The notes under the pieces were generated by a model that did not search any database, had not been told where the DNA came from, and saw only the letters and a program-made list of their open reading frames with translations. This document shows positions 32,383-40,110 of a DNA stretch of 56,345 bases, piece by piece. Location of the stretch: NCBI GenBank assembly GCA_021201095.1, contig JAJQFO010000017.1, positions 1 through 56,345 on the forward strand. The letters are read 5' to 3'. The DNA comes from Lachnospiraceae bacterium. GTDB lineage: Bacteria; Bacillota; Clostridia; Lachnospirales; Lachnospiraceae. Every line of letters begins with the position of its first letter. Position 1 is the first letter of the stretch. A program made the position numbers and the translations under genes.

Positions 32383-32400
32383 AAGGATAAAATTGTATAC
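32383..32400 (+). repeat. Direct repeat DRa of the toxin-antitoxin locus
   Basis: AAGGATAAAATTGTATAC, an 18-nt perfect match to 32555-32572 in the same orientation. In par-type systems such repeats let convergent RNAs pair outside their terminator. Confidence 0.85.
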
Positions 32401-32408
32401 CAAAAAAC

Positions 32409-32446
32409 CGAAAGCCCAGAGTGTTGCCGCACTCTGGGCTTTCTCC
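32409..32446. terminator. Shared bidirectional terminator of the toxin and antitoxin RNAs
   Basis: A 13-bp perfect stem AAAGCCCAGAGTG / CACTCTGGGCTTT with a 6-nt loop (32411-32442). On the plus strand it is followed by CTCCCTCTTT, and on the minus strand by CGGTTTTTTGG. It can stop the short RNA from the left and the toxin mRNA from the right, so the two transcripts overlap here. Confidence 0.85.
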
Positions 32447-32475
32447 CTCTTTATCGGTGAGGTATTCCTTCCGAA

Positions 32476-32574
32476 TCATGATCTCCGGTCATTATTCCTG
32501 TCAATCCATTTACTTATGTACATCGACACAATATTAGCAGTGACAGAGATTAATAAGGATAAAATTGTATACAT
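32476..32574 (-). CDS. Putative Fst-like type I toxin peptide
   Basis: A small gene with an unusually strong ribosome site: AGGAGGTGAT stands just before two consecutive ATGs (32577 and 32574). The second has the better 7-nt spacing and gives 32 residues; the first gives 33, the length of Fst. The peptide has a hydrophobic helix (MYTILSLLISVTANIVSMYI) and then a charged tail (SKWIDRNNDRRS). This is the layout of Fst/par family membrane toxins. It is flanked by its own promoter (32623-32651), a 5' hairpin touching the ribosome site, the direct repeat over its start, and a terminator shared with a convergent RNA. Toxicity is inferred from architecture; the sequence is not identical to any toxin I can quote. 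Confidence 0.78.
   Translation of the reverse strand: MYTILSLLISVTANIVSMYISKWIDRNNDRRS
32555..32572 (+). repeat. Direct repeat DRb overlapping the toxin start codon
   Basis: The second copy of AAGGATAAAATTGTATAC. On the toxin mRNA it covers the last base of the second ATG and codons 2-8, so pairing with the antitoxin RNA would block initiation. Confidence 0.85.
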
Positions 32575-32590
32575 CATATCACCTCCTTCC

Positions 32591-32617
32591 TGTTACCAGT
32601 ATAGAAGGACGGTAACA
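32591..32617 (-). promoter_or_regulatory. 5' leader hairpin of the toxin mRNA
   Basis: On the minus strand TGTTACC (at the expected transcript start) pairs with GGTAACA just before the ribosome site. An alternative CCTTC in the loop can pair with GAAGG inside the ribosome site. In par RNAI a 5' helix similarly hides the ribosome site; a similar role is inferred. Confidence 0.6.
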
Positions 32618-32622
32618 TTATT

Positions 32623-32651
32623 AGTATACCATTTCTTTTTGTTCTTGAAAA
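32623..32651 (-). promoter_or_regulatory. Promoter of the putative toxin gene
   Basis: Minus strand: -35 TTTTCA (32646-32651), 17-nt spacer, -10 TATACT (32623-32628). The predicted transcript runs from about 32616 to about 32405, some 210 nt, close to the length of pAD1 RNAI. Confidence 0.65.
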
Positions 32652-32670
32652 GCAATATTTGTTTCGTTTC

Positions 32671-32707
32671 AAAATTAAAATGGCGTTCACATTGTATGAA
32701 CGCCATT
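32671..32707 (-). terminator. Terminator of pckA
   Basis: An 11-bp perfect stem AATGGCGTTCA / TGAACGCCATT with a 7-nt loop. On the minus strand it is followed by TTAATTTT. It isolates the toxin promoter from pckA read-through. Confidence 0.85.
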
Positions 32708-32794
32708 CCCATTTCTTAACTTTATTCAGAACACCAGCAACATCTCTCTCCTGCCTTTTCGCAGGATCCCGGATGCACTGAAGTCAATGAACCA

Positions 32795-32885
32795 GTCAAA
32801 TACCCTTATGCAAGCATCGGAGAAACCGGCTTGCCGGTGGATACCTTATGGCTCCGGCTACTCGGCTCGTTGCTTCGCAGGAATT
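32795..32885. repeat. Palindrome-rich element (family C, copy 2)
   Basis: Lies immediately after the pckA stop. It includes TATGCAAGCATCGG, ACCGGCTTGCCGGT, and the segment GGCTACTCGGCTCGTTGCTT, which matches 17609-17628 at nearly every base. No gene is seen. Confidence 0.7.
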
Positions 32886-34488
32886 ACAGCTGCGGACCAG
32901 CCGCTACGAGTGCCTTGCCAGCCTCGTTGGTCGTGTACTTATCGAAGTTCTTCACGAAACGGCCTGCCAGATCCTTTGCTTTCTCTTCCCACTCAGAAGC
33001 ATCTGCGTAGGTGTCGCGCGGGTCAAGGATTGCCGGATCTACGCCCGGAAGCTCGGTCGGTACTTCGAAATCAAAGTACGGGATCTTCTTGGTCGGTGCG
33101 TTCAGGATGGAGCCATCCAGGATCGCGTCGATGATGCCGCGGGTATCCTTAATGGAGATACGCTTGCCGGTGCCGTTCCATCCGGTGTTTACCAGATAAG
33201 CCTTTGCGCCGCTCTGCTCCATTCTCTTTACCAGCTCCTCAGCGTACTTGGTCGGATGCAGCTCCAGGAATGCCTGTCCGAAGCATGCGGAGAAGGTCGG
33301 TGTCGGCTCAGTGATGCCGCGCTCGGTACCAGCCAGCTTTGCTGTGAAGCCAGACAGGAAATAGTACTGTGTCTGCTCCGGAGTCAGAATGGATACCGGC
33401 GGAAGTACGCCAAACGCATCAGCAGACAGGAAGATCACCTGCTTTGCAGCCGGTGCGGAAGATACCGGACGTACAATGTTCTCAATGTGATTAATCGGGT
33501 AAGATACACGGGTATTCTCGGTGACGCTCTTGTCTGCGAAATCGATCTTGCCATTCTCATCCAGTGTCACGTTCTCAAGAAGTGCGTTTCTCTTGATTGC
33601 GTTGTAGATGTCCGGCTCGGAATCCTTATCGAGGTTAATTACCTTTGCATAGCAGCCGCCCTCGAAGTTAAACACGCCGTTATCATCCCAGCCGTGCTCA
33701 TCATCACCGATCAGCAGACGCTTCGGATCGGTAGAAAGGGTGGTCTTGCCTGTACCGGAGAGACCAAAGAAGATCGCTGTGTTCTCGCCGTTCATATCTG
33801 TATTTGCGGAGCAGTGCATGGAAGCGATGCCCTTCAGCGGCAGATAGTAGTTCATCATGGAGAACATACCCTTCTTCATCTCACCGCCGTACCAGGTATT
33901 CAGGATCACCTGCTCACGGCTCGTGATATTGAACGCTACACAGGTCTCAGAATTCAGACCCAGCTCCTTATAATTGTCAACCTTTGCCTTGGAAGCCGTG
34001 TAAACCACGAAATCCGGCTCAAATGTCTCAAGCTCCTCTGCGGACGGCTTGATGAACATATTCTCAACAAAGTGTGCCTGCCATGCGACTTCCATAATGA
34101 AACGGATCGCCATGCGGGTATCCTTGTTTGCTCCGCAGAATGCATCTACTACAAACAATCTCTTGCCGGAAAGCTCTGCCTTTGCGAGATCCCTGACAAC
34201 AGCCCAGGTCTCCTCACTCATCGGGTGGTTGTCATTCTTATAGCCATCGGTCGTCCACCATACGGTGTCCTTAGAATTCTCATCCATGACAATATACTTA
34301 TCTTTCGGAGAACGTCCGGTGTAAATGCCTGTCATAACATTTACAGCACCCAGCTCACTGACCTGCCCTTTTTCGTATCCGGTGAGCTCCGGCTTCATCT
34401 CTTCCTCAAAAAGTACTTCATAGGAAGGATTGTGTACAATCTCTGTGACTCCGGTAATGCCATACTTGGTTAAATCAACACATGCCAT
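32884..34488 (-). CDS. pckA: Phosphoenolpyruvate carboxykinase (ATP)
   Basis: Interconverts oxaloacetate plus ATP with phosphoenolpyruvate, CO2 and ADP. In anaerobes it often runs toward oxaloacetate for succinate or propionate formation. The product is 534 residues, full length (E. coli 540). Motifs are the kinase-1 P-loop [28 protein letters not shown] (read in two parts: [11 protein letters not shown], then IGDDEHGW), the upstream substrate block [12 protein letters not shown], the PEPCK signature [13 protein letters not shown], and [13 protein letters not shown]. The ATG at 34488 lies behind AGAGGT. It is monocistronic, with a strong promoter at 34604-34632 and a terminator at 32671-32707. 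Confidence 0.97.
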   Translation of the reverse strand: MACVDLTKYGITGVTEIVHNPSYEVLFEEEMKPELTGYEKGQVSELGAVNVMTGIYTGRSPKDKYIVMDENSKDTVWWTTDGYKNDNHPMSEETWAVVRDLAKAELSGKRLFVVDAFCGANKDTRMAIRFIMEVAWQAHFVENMFIKPSAEELETFEPDFVVYTASKAKVDNYKELGLNSETCVAFNITSREQVILNTWYGGEMKKGMFSMMNYYLPLKGIASMHCSANTDMNGENTAIFFGLSGTGKTTLSTDPKRLLIGDDEHGWDDNGVFNFEGGCYAKVINLDKDSEPDIYNAIKRNALLENVTLDENGKIDFADKSVTENTRVSYPINHIENIVRPVSSAPAAKQVIFLSADAFGVLPPVSILTPEQTQYYFLSGFTAKLAGTERGITEPTPTFSACFGQAFLELHPTKYAEELVKRMEQSGAKAYLVNTGWNGTGKRISIKDTRGIIDAILDGSILNAPTKKIPYFDFEVPTELPGVDPAILDPRDTYADASEWEEKAKDLAGRFVKNFDKYTTNEAGKALVAAGPQL

Positions 34489-34603
34489 ATTGCTCTCTAC
34501 CTCTTTCTTTCATGTTCTCTTCCTGCAGCGCAGGATTTTTCTTACCTGAACAGTTACTAAATGTTTGCAGCCGCTAAAAAGCAGCAGCAAAATTCCATCC
34601 CTA

Positions 34604-34632
34604 TTTATATAATACAAATTTGAATCTGTCAA
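34604..34632 (-). promoter_or_regulatory. Strong promoter of pckA
   Basis: Minus strand: consensus -35 TTGACA (34627-34632), 17-nt spacer, -10 TATAAA (34604-34609), giving a leader of about 110 nt. I found no recognisable riboswitch or cre site in it. The remainder of 34489-34788 is AT-rich and shows nothing else. Confidence 0.8.
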
Positions 34633-34788
34633 GGAAAGTACAGGTAAAATTCACCATTTTCGTTATTGTTTTAACTATTTTTCAAATTCCGGCGTTCTTC
34701 CGCCATTTTTTTGTGTTTATTCACAATACATCACGCAAGTCTTATCTCTGGCAGGGTATTTCAGCAGGTGCTGCCCCCCTGATCTCGG

Positions 34789-34917
34789 ATGTCAGTGAAC
34801 ATTGCTCATCCCAGGCATCTCCTGACATCGTATGTCAGTAAACGGTACGCATCCCGGACATACCCTGACATTGTATGCCGACAAACGGTACGCATCCCAG
34901 GCATCGTTTGTCAGCAA
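34789..34917. repeat. Three tandem 43-bp repeats at the GH31 3' end
   Basis: Units start at 34789, 34832 and 34875, each beginning ATGtCaGtaAAC and containing CGCATCCC(A/C)GG. Junctions form CTGACAT-CGT-ATGTCAG hairpins. The third unit includes the GH31 stop codon (34911-34913), so the array runs into the coding sequence. Confidence 0.85.
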
Positions 34918-37199
34918 GCGTCAGGTCCAATCCTCCGGATATGCCCCTTCAGAGTGACCTCACGGCTGATGCCATCGTCCTCATACAGCTCGTAAGCATC
35001 CCCTTCGTCCGCGAAATGCAGGCAGGAAATATCACCAAAATCCGCGCTCTCCGTATTCTTTCCGCCCGGACAAATCGGCAGAATATGGTGTCTGCGGATG
35101 AAAAACACGACCTCGTCCAGAGCGACTGGGATGTAATGATGACCTGCGCTGACAATGGTTTCCTCTTTCAAAACGGTTCCCGCAAAACGCACGAGCTTCA
35201 TCTCCTCGGGAAGGTAGACCACCCGTCCGGTCGCATTCTGCTCGCACACCGGCGCGATCATGATGCTCTCCCCGATCATCAGCTGATCTTCCACTCTTCT
35301 GGCAATCTCATCCCCGGTCCATATAAAGCCCAGCGGAAGCGCATACATTTCATTATTAAGCGCAGCCTTCATAAATTCGCTGTATAAATAAGGAAGCAGC
35401 CGGTAGCGCAGACCGATGATCCCTGCCATAGCATCTGTATGAGCAAAGGTATACGGTTCCTGTCTGCGCGTCCCCATCGCGGAATGGTTGCGCATGAGCG
35501 GGGTAAAAATACCCAATGCCAGCCAGCGCAGGAGGAGATCCTCTGTCACATCACCGGTAAAGCCTCCGATATCTGCGCCCACATAGAGAAATCCGCACAT
35601 ATTCAGCGACGGCAGCATTTTCAGATTCATTTGAAGATGTGACCACCAGGAACTATTATCCCCTGTCCAGATTCCTCCATAGCGATGCATCCCGACGCAG
35701 GAAGAGCGCGAAAACAGCAGAATCCTCCGATCCGGCGCCAGCTCCTCAAAAGCCTCCCCGGCCGCACGAGTCATGTAATAGCCAAAAAGATTATGTACTT
35801 TATCGTGGCGAATTTTTTCTCCCCGGTAATGATGGTAAAAGCTCCGGTAATCTTCCGGATTTTTCTCCATCTGCTCAACCATCATCCGAATCTCATAGTA
35901 GGAGCTGATATCAGCTGCCCTCAGGCCGTCCGCTATGATATCGTCCGGCTTTGGGCTGCCCGCGCTGGTATCGGCAGCCTCCAGACTGCTCACACTGGTA
36001 CCAGCAGCCTCCGCAGTGTCCACATGGAGATCGTTCGGTTCCTGTGCAGCAGCACTGGCAATAATCGTCCCCTGACTGCGCTCTTCGGTATCGGTCAGCT
36101 CCGGGCTGCCCATTTCGAACGAACCAGCTGCAGACACTGCTCCATCTGTGTCTGCAGCAGCAGCTGTTTCTGCAGGCACACGATCTTCGGACAGCAAATG
36201 CCGTCTGCAGACACAGTCCTCCATCTTAGCAAACAGCTGATTGAGCCTTCGCCCGGAATAAAAAATGGCCGGTTCATTCATATCATTCCAGAAACCATCA
36301 ATCCCTTTATCCAGCAAAAACTGGTACTTGCGGCCAAACCAACGGGCGGCATCCTCATTGAGCATATCCGGAAAATAGCAAAGCCCCGGCCAGACACCCA
36401 CCGTAAAGTTTTCCCCATTCTCATCCTGACAGAAATAGCCGTTTTCGAGACCTTCCTCACAGACCTCATATCCCTCTTCGGCCTTCACGCCGCCGTCAAT
36501 GATCGGCACCAGGTGAATGCCCTGCGCACGCATTTCGCTCACCAGCTCTTCAAAATCCGGAAATGTCTCCCGATTGATCGTAAAGTCCTTGTAGCCCTCC
36601 ATATAGTCAATGTCCAGGTAAATGCTGTCGATCGGAATCTGATTTCCCTGAAAACCGGCTGCCACCTGACGCACCTCATCCGCGGAAAGGTAGCTCCACC
36701 TGCTCTGTCCGTAGCCAAATGCCCACCTCGGCGGCAGATACGGTCTCCCGATGATTCCTCGGAAATCCTTTACCACTGCGGCGGGTGTCTCGCCATCGAT
36801 TTCATATAGTTCATAATCCTCATTGTCTATGCGAATTTCCAGCATGTCAGACCGCGTATACCCCACATCATAAGACACCTGCGCGGGCGTGTCGATAAAT
36901 ATGCCCGCCGGACAATGCCCAGGGCCCTCGATCAGCAGAAAATTATGTGCGCCGTACAGCGACACTGTGCCTTCATTGTGATGCGGATCATCCGTACAGT
37001 TGCTCACGTATCTCCAGCCGCGCTTATTGATCCCGCGCACATTCTCGCCCAATCCATAAACAATGTCATCCTTTCCCATCCGGAAAGTCAGGACATTTTC
37101 GTGCTTTTCAAAATACTGCAGCTCCCCTGCGCAGACCGCCGGCTTATCAATTACCGAATCCGTCTCCAGAGGCGAGCCAAAAACAAATCTCCTGATCAT
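34911..37199 (-). CDS. GH31 family alpha-glucosidase with a low-complexity insert
   Basis: A cytoplasmic glycoside hydrolase (no signal peptide), 762 residues. GH31 hallmarks are the nucleophile block GFWNDMNEPAIFY (Asp306) and the acid/base block GGIWTGDNSSWW (Asp514), together with FLYVGADIGGF and TPLMRNHS. Between them, residues about 340-432 are a low-complexity Ala/Ser/Thr/Asp-rich insert (for example AETAAAADTDGAVSAAGS and SSLEAADTSAGSPKPDD) absent from the usual fold. GGAGG lies 5 nt before the ATG. The promoter with family A leader repeats is upstream. It is probably an exo-acting alpha-glucosidase on malto- or isomalto-oligosaccharides; substrate specificity is not readable here. Confidence 0.9.
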   Translation of the reverse strand: MIRRFVFGSPLETDSVIDKPAVCAGELQYFEKHENVLTFRMGKDDIVYGLGENVRGINKRGWRYVSNCTDDPHHNEGTVSLYGAHNFLLIEGPGHCPAGIFIDTPAQVSYDVGYTRSDMLEIRIDNEDYELYEIDGETPAAVVKDFRGIIGRPYLPPRWAFGYGQSRWSYLSADEVRQVAAGFQGNQIPIDSIYLDIDYMEGYKDFTINRETFPDFEELVSEMRAQGIHLVPIIDGGVKAEEGYEVCEEGLENGYFCQDENGENFTVGVWPGLCYFPDMLNEDAARWFGRKYQFLLDKGIDGFWNDMNEPAIFYSGRRLNQLFAKMEDCVCRRHLLSEDRVPAETAAAADTDGAVSAAGSFEMGSPELTDTEERSQGTIIASAAAQEPNDLHVDTAEAAGTSVSSLEAADTSAGSPKPDDIIADGLRAADISSYYEIRMMVEQMEKNPEDYRSFYHHYRGEKIRHDKVHNLFGYYMTRAAGEAFEELAPDRRILLFSRSSCVGMHRYGGIWTGDNSSWWSHLQMNLKMLPSLNMCGFLYVGADIGGFTGDVTEDLLLRWLALGIFTPLMRNHSAMGTRRQEPYTFAHTDAMAGIIGLRYRLLPYLYSEFMKAALNNEMYALPLGFIWTGDEIARRVEDQLMIGESIMIAPVCEQNATGRVVYLPEEMKLVRFAGTVLKEETIVSAGHHYIPVALDEVVFFIRRHHILPICPGGKNTESADFGDISCLHFADEGDAYELYEDDGISREVTLKGHIRRIGPDAC

Positions 37200-37260
37200 T
37201 ATTTCCTCCTCATCCCATGTCCTGCATCGGGTTTTGATGCATTTCTCAATTGCCGGGGCT

Positions 37261-37487
37261 CTCCTACCCGCAACTCCGTTGCTCGTTGGCCGTTGAACTT
37301 TCCCGGCGCAAGCGCCGCAAATTTCTTCCGGTCACTTTCCTACTCGCAACTCCGTTGCTCGTTGGCCGTCGAAATTTCCCGGCGCAAGCGCCGCAAATTT
37401 CTTCCGGCCACTTTCCTACTCGCAACTCCGTTGCTCGTTGGCCGTCGAAATTTCCCGGCGCAAGCGCCGCAAATTTCTTCCGGCCAC
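37261..37487 (-). repeat. Three tandem 76-nt structured leader repeats (family A, copy set 3)
   Basis: Two units are identical and the third nearly so. On the minus strand each reads GTGGCCGGAAGAAATTTGCG, then GGCGC-TT-GCGCC within AAATTT/AAATTT, closing GGCC, then CGAGCAACGGAGTTGCGAG and TAGGAAA. Two hairpins are expected per unit. They fill the leader of the GH31 gene. Between 37517 and 37640 nothing else is seen. Confidence 0.9.
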
Positions 37488-37516
37488 ATTATAACATCCA
37501 TTTTATCAGAAGGGAA
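37488..37516 (-). promoter_or_regulatory. Promoter of the GH31 gene
   Basis: Minus strand: perfect -10 TATAAT (37488-37493), 17-nt spacer, weak -35 TTCCCT (37511-37516). The repeat array begins right after the -10 box, as at 9587 and 30496. Confidence 0.6.
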
Positions 37517-37640
37517 GCTATCATCTGAGAATATCTATCACTGATATTTGTCATATGCCACTGAATCAGATTATTTTGAGTCCCATTCGGTACATTTAGA
37601 ATTCGTCGCTGATGAGACCGCAAAATATCAAACAGCTCTA

Positions 37641-37668
37641 TTGACATTTCCTTCCTCTATGCTATAAT
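37641..37668 (+). promoter_or_regulatory. Promoter of the metal-efflux operon
   Basis: Consensus -35 TTGACA (37641-37646), 16-nt spacer, consensus -10 TATAAT (37663-37668). A strong promoter of this kind normally needs a repressor, and the operator follows directly. Confidence 0.85.
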
Positions 37669-37678
37669 AACGTCAAAC

Positions 37679-37697
37679 ATATGAATGTCTGTTCATT
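37679..37697 (+). promoter_or_regulatory. Putative ArsR/SmtB-type operator
   Basis: The inverted repeat ATGAA-TGTCTG-TTCAT (37681-37696) lies just downstream of the expected transcription start, with extra TTCATTT half-sites following. Its form matches the TGAA-n6-TTCA sites of ArsR/SmtB repressors. The likely ligand is the CadC-like protein encoded at 40111-40491. Confidence 0.7.
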
Positions 37698-37817
37698 TGT
37701 TCATTTATTCAATCTGATTGGTGCGCAGCACTTCAAAACCATATCGCACCAGTTTTCAACAGGCGGCTTCTGGATTCTGCCGCCTGCCATCCAAAAGACA
37801 GAAAGGCGGATACGAAA

Positions 37818-38036
37818 ATGAAAAAGACCTACAAGATCGAAGTAGACTGCGCAAACTGCGCAAACAAGATGGAAGAAGCTGCCAAAAAGACAGCGGGAGT
37901 AAAGAATGCGACTGTCAACTTCATGACTCTCAAAATGATCGTGGAATTTGAGGATGGAGCGGATCCCAAAGCTGTGATGCCCGCCGTGCTGAAAAACTGC
38001 AAAAAAGTCGAGGACGACTGCGAAATATATCTTTGA
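37818..38036 (+). CDS. HMA-domain metal chaperone (CopZ-like)
   Basis: A 72-residue heavy-metal-associated domain protein. The metal site is VDCANCANKMEEA (Cys-x2-Cys, residues about 11-14), followed by the classic beta-alpha-beta pattern (GVKNATVNFMTLKMIVEF). GGCGGA lies 7 nt before the ATG. It is the first gene of the efflux operon. It probably hands metal to the P-type ATPase 196 nt downstream, which lacks its own N-terminal HMA domain. Typical copper chaperones use MxCxxC; DCANC is slightly different, fitting zinc, cadmium or lead as well. Confidence 0.85.
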   Translation: MKKTYKIEVDCANCANKMEEAAKKTAGVKNATVNFMTLKMIVEFEDGADPKAVMPAVLKNCKKVEDDCEIYL

Positions 38037-38232
38037 ATCTGACAAAGAGCTATTATTTCCAGCCGCCGGGCGTATATGACGCTTTTCCCTGCGGGAAATG
38101 GAATGCTGCACAGCCAAAAAGCAGCGCAACATGCTCCCTGTACATCACAATGGACCAGTGAGTTCTCTGCGAGCAAACGTTTTAGCTCCTTGCATTATCT
38201 TTTTACATTAAAGAAAGGACGCCCCGAATCCC

Positions 38233-40101
38233 ATGAATAAAAAACAGAAAAAAATGCTGATCCGCATTCTGATCGCGGCAGCCATGATGATTCTCCTGGC
38301 TTACCTCCCGGTCGACGGATACCTTCGATTTGGCCTGTATCTGATTCCCTATCTCGTGATCGGGTACGATATTCTGAAAAAAGCCTGGAAGGGCATTTTA
38401 AACAGACAGGTATTTGATGAGAATTTTCTGATGGCGGTTGCTACGATCGGCGCGATTATTCTGGGCGAATACACGGAAGGCGTGGCGGTCATGCTCTTCT
38501 ATCAGATCGGGGAACTGTTCCAGAGCTACGCGGTCGGCAAAAGCCGCCGGAACATCAGTGACCTGATGGATATCCGGCCGGATTATGCAAATATCGAACA
38601 GGACGGAGTGCTGGAAAAGGTCGATCCGGATGAGGTCGAGGTCGGCTCCGTGATTGTTGTGCAGCCCGGCGAAAAGGTTCCCATCGACGGTATTATTATA
38701 GAAGGAAAGACTGCGCTCAACACCAGCGCTCTGACCGGTGAAAGCCTGCCCCGGGACGCGAAGGAGGGCGACGAGATCATCAGCGGCTGCATCAATATGA
38801 CCGGCCTGATCCGGATCCGCACGACCAGAGAGTTCGGAGAATCGACCGTTTCCAAAATCCTGGAGCTGGTGGAAAATTCCAGTTCCAGAAAGTCAAAGTC
38901 GGAAAACTTTATCTCCAAATTCGCGCGCTATTACACACCGGCGGTCTGCTATGGCGCGGTCGCGCTGGCGATTTTGCCGCCTCTCGTGCGGATGCTGTTT
39001 ATGGGGCTTTCCCCAGCGTGGGGCGACTGGATTTACCGTGCGCTGACCTTCCTGGTCATCAGCTGTCCGTGTGCGCTGGTTATCAGTATTCCGCTCAGCT
39101 TTTTCGCCGGCATCGGCGGCGCAAGCAATGCCGGTGTACTCATCAAAGGGTCTAATTATCTGGAAACCCTCTCGCAGACAAAAATTGTCGTGTTTGACAA
39201 GACCGGCACCATGACGCAGGGCGTGTTTGAGGTGAGCGGCGTGCATCACGGGACCATGGATTCTGCCCGGCTGCTCGAGTATGCGGCTCTTGCGGAGAGC
39301 GCTTCCTCGCATCCGATCAGCAAGAGTCTCCAGAGAGCCTATGGAAAGCCGCTGGATCGCTCCCGTGTCAGGGAGATCGAGGAAATCAGCGGCAACGGCG
39401 TGACAGCAATCGTGGACGGGCGCCAGGTTGCCGCAGGCAACGCCAAACTGATGAACCGTCTCGGCATCTCCTACAAAGACTGCCACGAGGTCGGCACCGT
39501 CGTACATCTTGCGGTCGACGGCGCATACGCAGGGCACATCCTGATCTCCGATCTGGTCAAGCCGACTGCCGCAGAAGCCATCCAGGCGCTGAAAAAATCC
39601 GGTGTGAAAAAGACAGTCATGCTCACAGGCGACTCCAGACGCGTCGCGGAACAGGTGGCCTCCGAACTGGGCTTTGACGAGGTTTACAGTGAGCTGCTCC
39701 CTGCGGACAAGGTCGCCAAGGTTGAAGAGCTTCTTTCCGCTAAAAATGGTTCTGATAAGCTGGCTTTTGTCGGCGACGGCATTAACGACGCTCCGGTACT
39801 CTCCCGGGCGGATATCGGGATCGCCATGGGCGCAATGGGCTCTGACGCTGCGATCGAGGCAGCAGACATCGTACTGATGGACGATGACCCTCTGAAGGTG
39901 GCCAAGGCGATCCGCATCTCACGCAAATGCATCCGCATTGTCTACGAAAACATCTGGTTTGCGATCGGAGTCAAGGCCATCTGTCTGCTGCTCGGTGCCC
40001 TTGGCATCGCCAATATGTGGATGGCCATCTTCGCAGATGTCGGCGTCATGATTCTCGCCGTACTGAACGCAATCCGGGCACTGTTTGTAAGGAAGCTCTG
40101 A
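38233..40101 (+). CDS. Heavy-metal translocating P1B-type ATPase (Zn/Cd/Pb type)
   Basis: A membrane ATPase exporting soft or transition metal ions, 622 residues. Features in order: two N-terminal membrane segments (about 8-50), an actuator domain with TALTGES-type ALTGESLPRDA, the ion-binding helix VISCPCALVISIP (CPC, about 277-279), phosphorylation site VFDKTGTMTQG (about 321-331), the HP nucleotide motif ASSHPISKS, and hinge VGDGINDAPVLSRADIGIAMG. The C-terminal helix contains a DVG motif (MAIFADVGVMILAVLNAIR), as in Zn/Cd/Pb pumps. The N-terminal HMA domain is missing and appears as a separate gene. cadC-like follows 9 nt later. Confidence 0.93.
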   Translation: MNKKQKKMLIRILIAAAMMILLAYLPVDGYLRFGLYLIPYLVIGYDILKKAWKGILNRQVFDENFLMAVATIGAIILGEYTEGVAVMLFYQIGELFQSYAVGKSRRNISDLMDIRPDYANIEQDGVLEKVDPDEVEVGSVIVVQPGEKVPIDGIIIEGKTALNTSALTGESLPRDAKEGDEIISGCINMTGLIRIRTTREFGESTVSKILELVENSSSRKSKSENFISKFARYYTPAVCYGAVALAILPPLVRMLFMGLSPAWGDWIYRALTFLVISCPCALVISIPLSFFAGIGGASNAGVLIKGSNYLETLSQTKIVVFDKTGTMTQGVFEVSGVHHGTMDSARLLEYAALAESASSHPISKSLQRAYGKPLDRSRVREIEEISGNGVTAIVDGRQVAAGNAKLMNRLGISYKDCHEVGTVVHLAVDGAYAGHILISDLVKPTAAEAIQALKKSGVKKTVMLTGDSRRVAEQVASELGFDEVYSELLPADKVAKVEELLSAKNGSDKLAFVGDGINDAPVLSRADIGIAMGAMGSDAAIEAADIVLMDDDPLKVAKAIRISRKCIRIVYENIWFAIGVKAICLLLGALGIANMWMAIFADVGVMILAVLNAIRALFVRKL

Positions 40102-40110
40102 AAGGATATT

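Larger units (their letters stand above)
32375..32446 (+). ncRNA. Putative type I antitoxin RNA (RNAII-like)
   Basis: The interval between the promoter at 32341-32368 and the terminator ending at 32446 gives an RNA of about 72 nt with no ribosome site or reading frame. Its 5' half carries AAGGATAAAATTGTATAC (32383-32400). This is identical to 32555-32572 and hence an exact 18-nt complement of the toxin mRNA over its start codon and codons 2-8. Its 3' half is the shared terminator, which is also complementary to the toxin mRNA 3' end. Size and layout match RNAII of the enterococcal pAD1 par locus (about 65 nt). Existence of the RNA is inferred from sequence. Confidence 0.75.

Noticed and set aside
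32309-32719. A 136-codon plus-strand frame across the toxin-antitoxin region
   Set aside because: No ribosome site; it reads through a strong terminator and two hairpins, and the minus-strand peptide has much better signals.
32848-34473. A 541-codon open frame on the plus strand, antisense to pckA
   Set aside because: It mirrors the GC-biased codon pattern of pckA, has no ribosome site or recognisable domain, and pckA is unmistakable on the other strand.
37261-37487. Three regularly spaced repeats as a CRISPR array
   Set aside because: The repeats are contiguous 76-nt units without unique spacers, and no cas genes are present.
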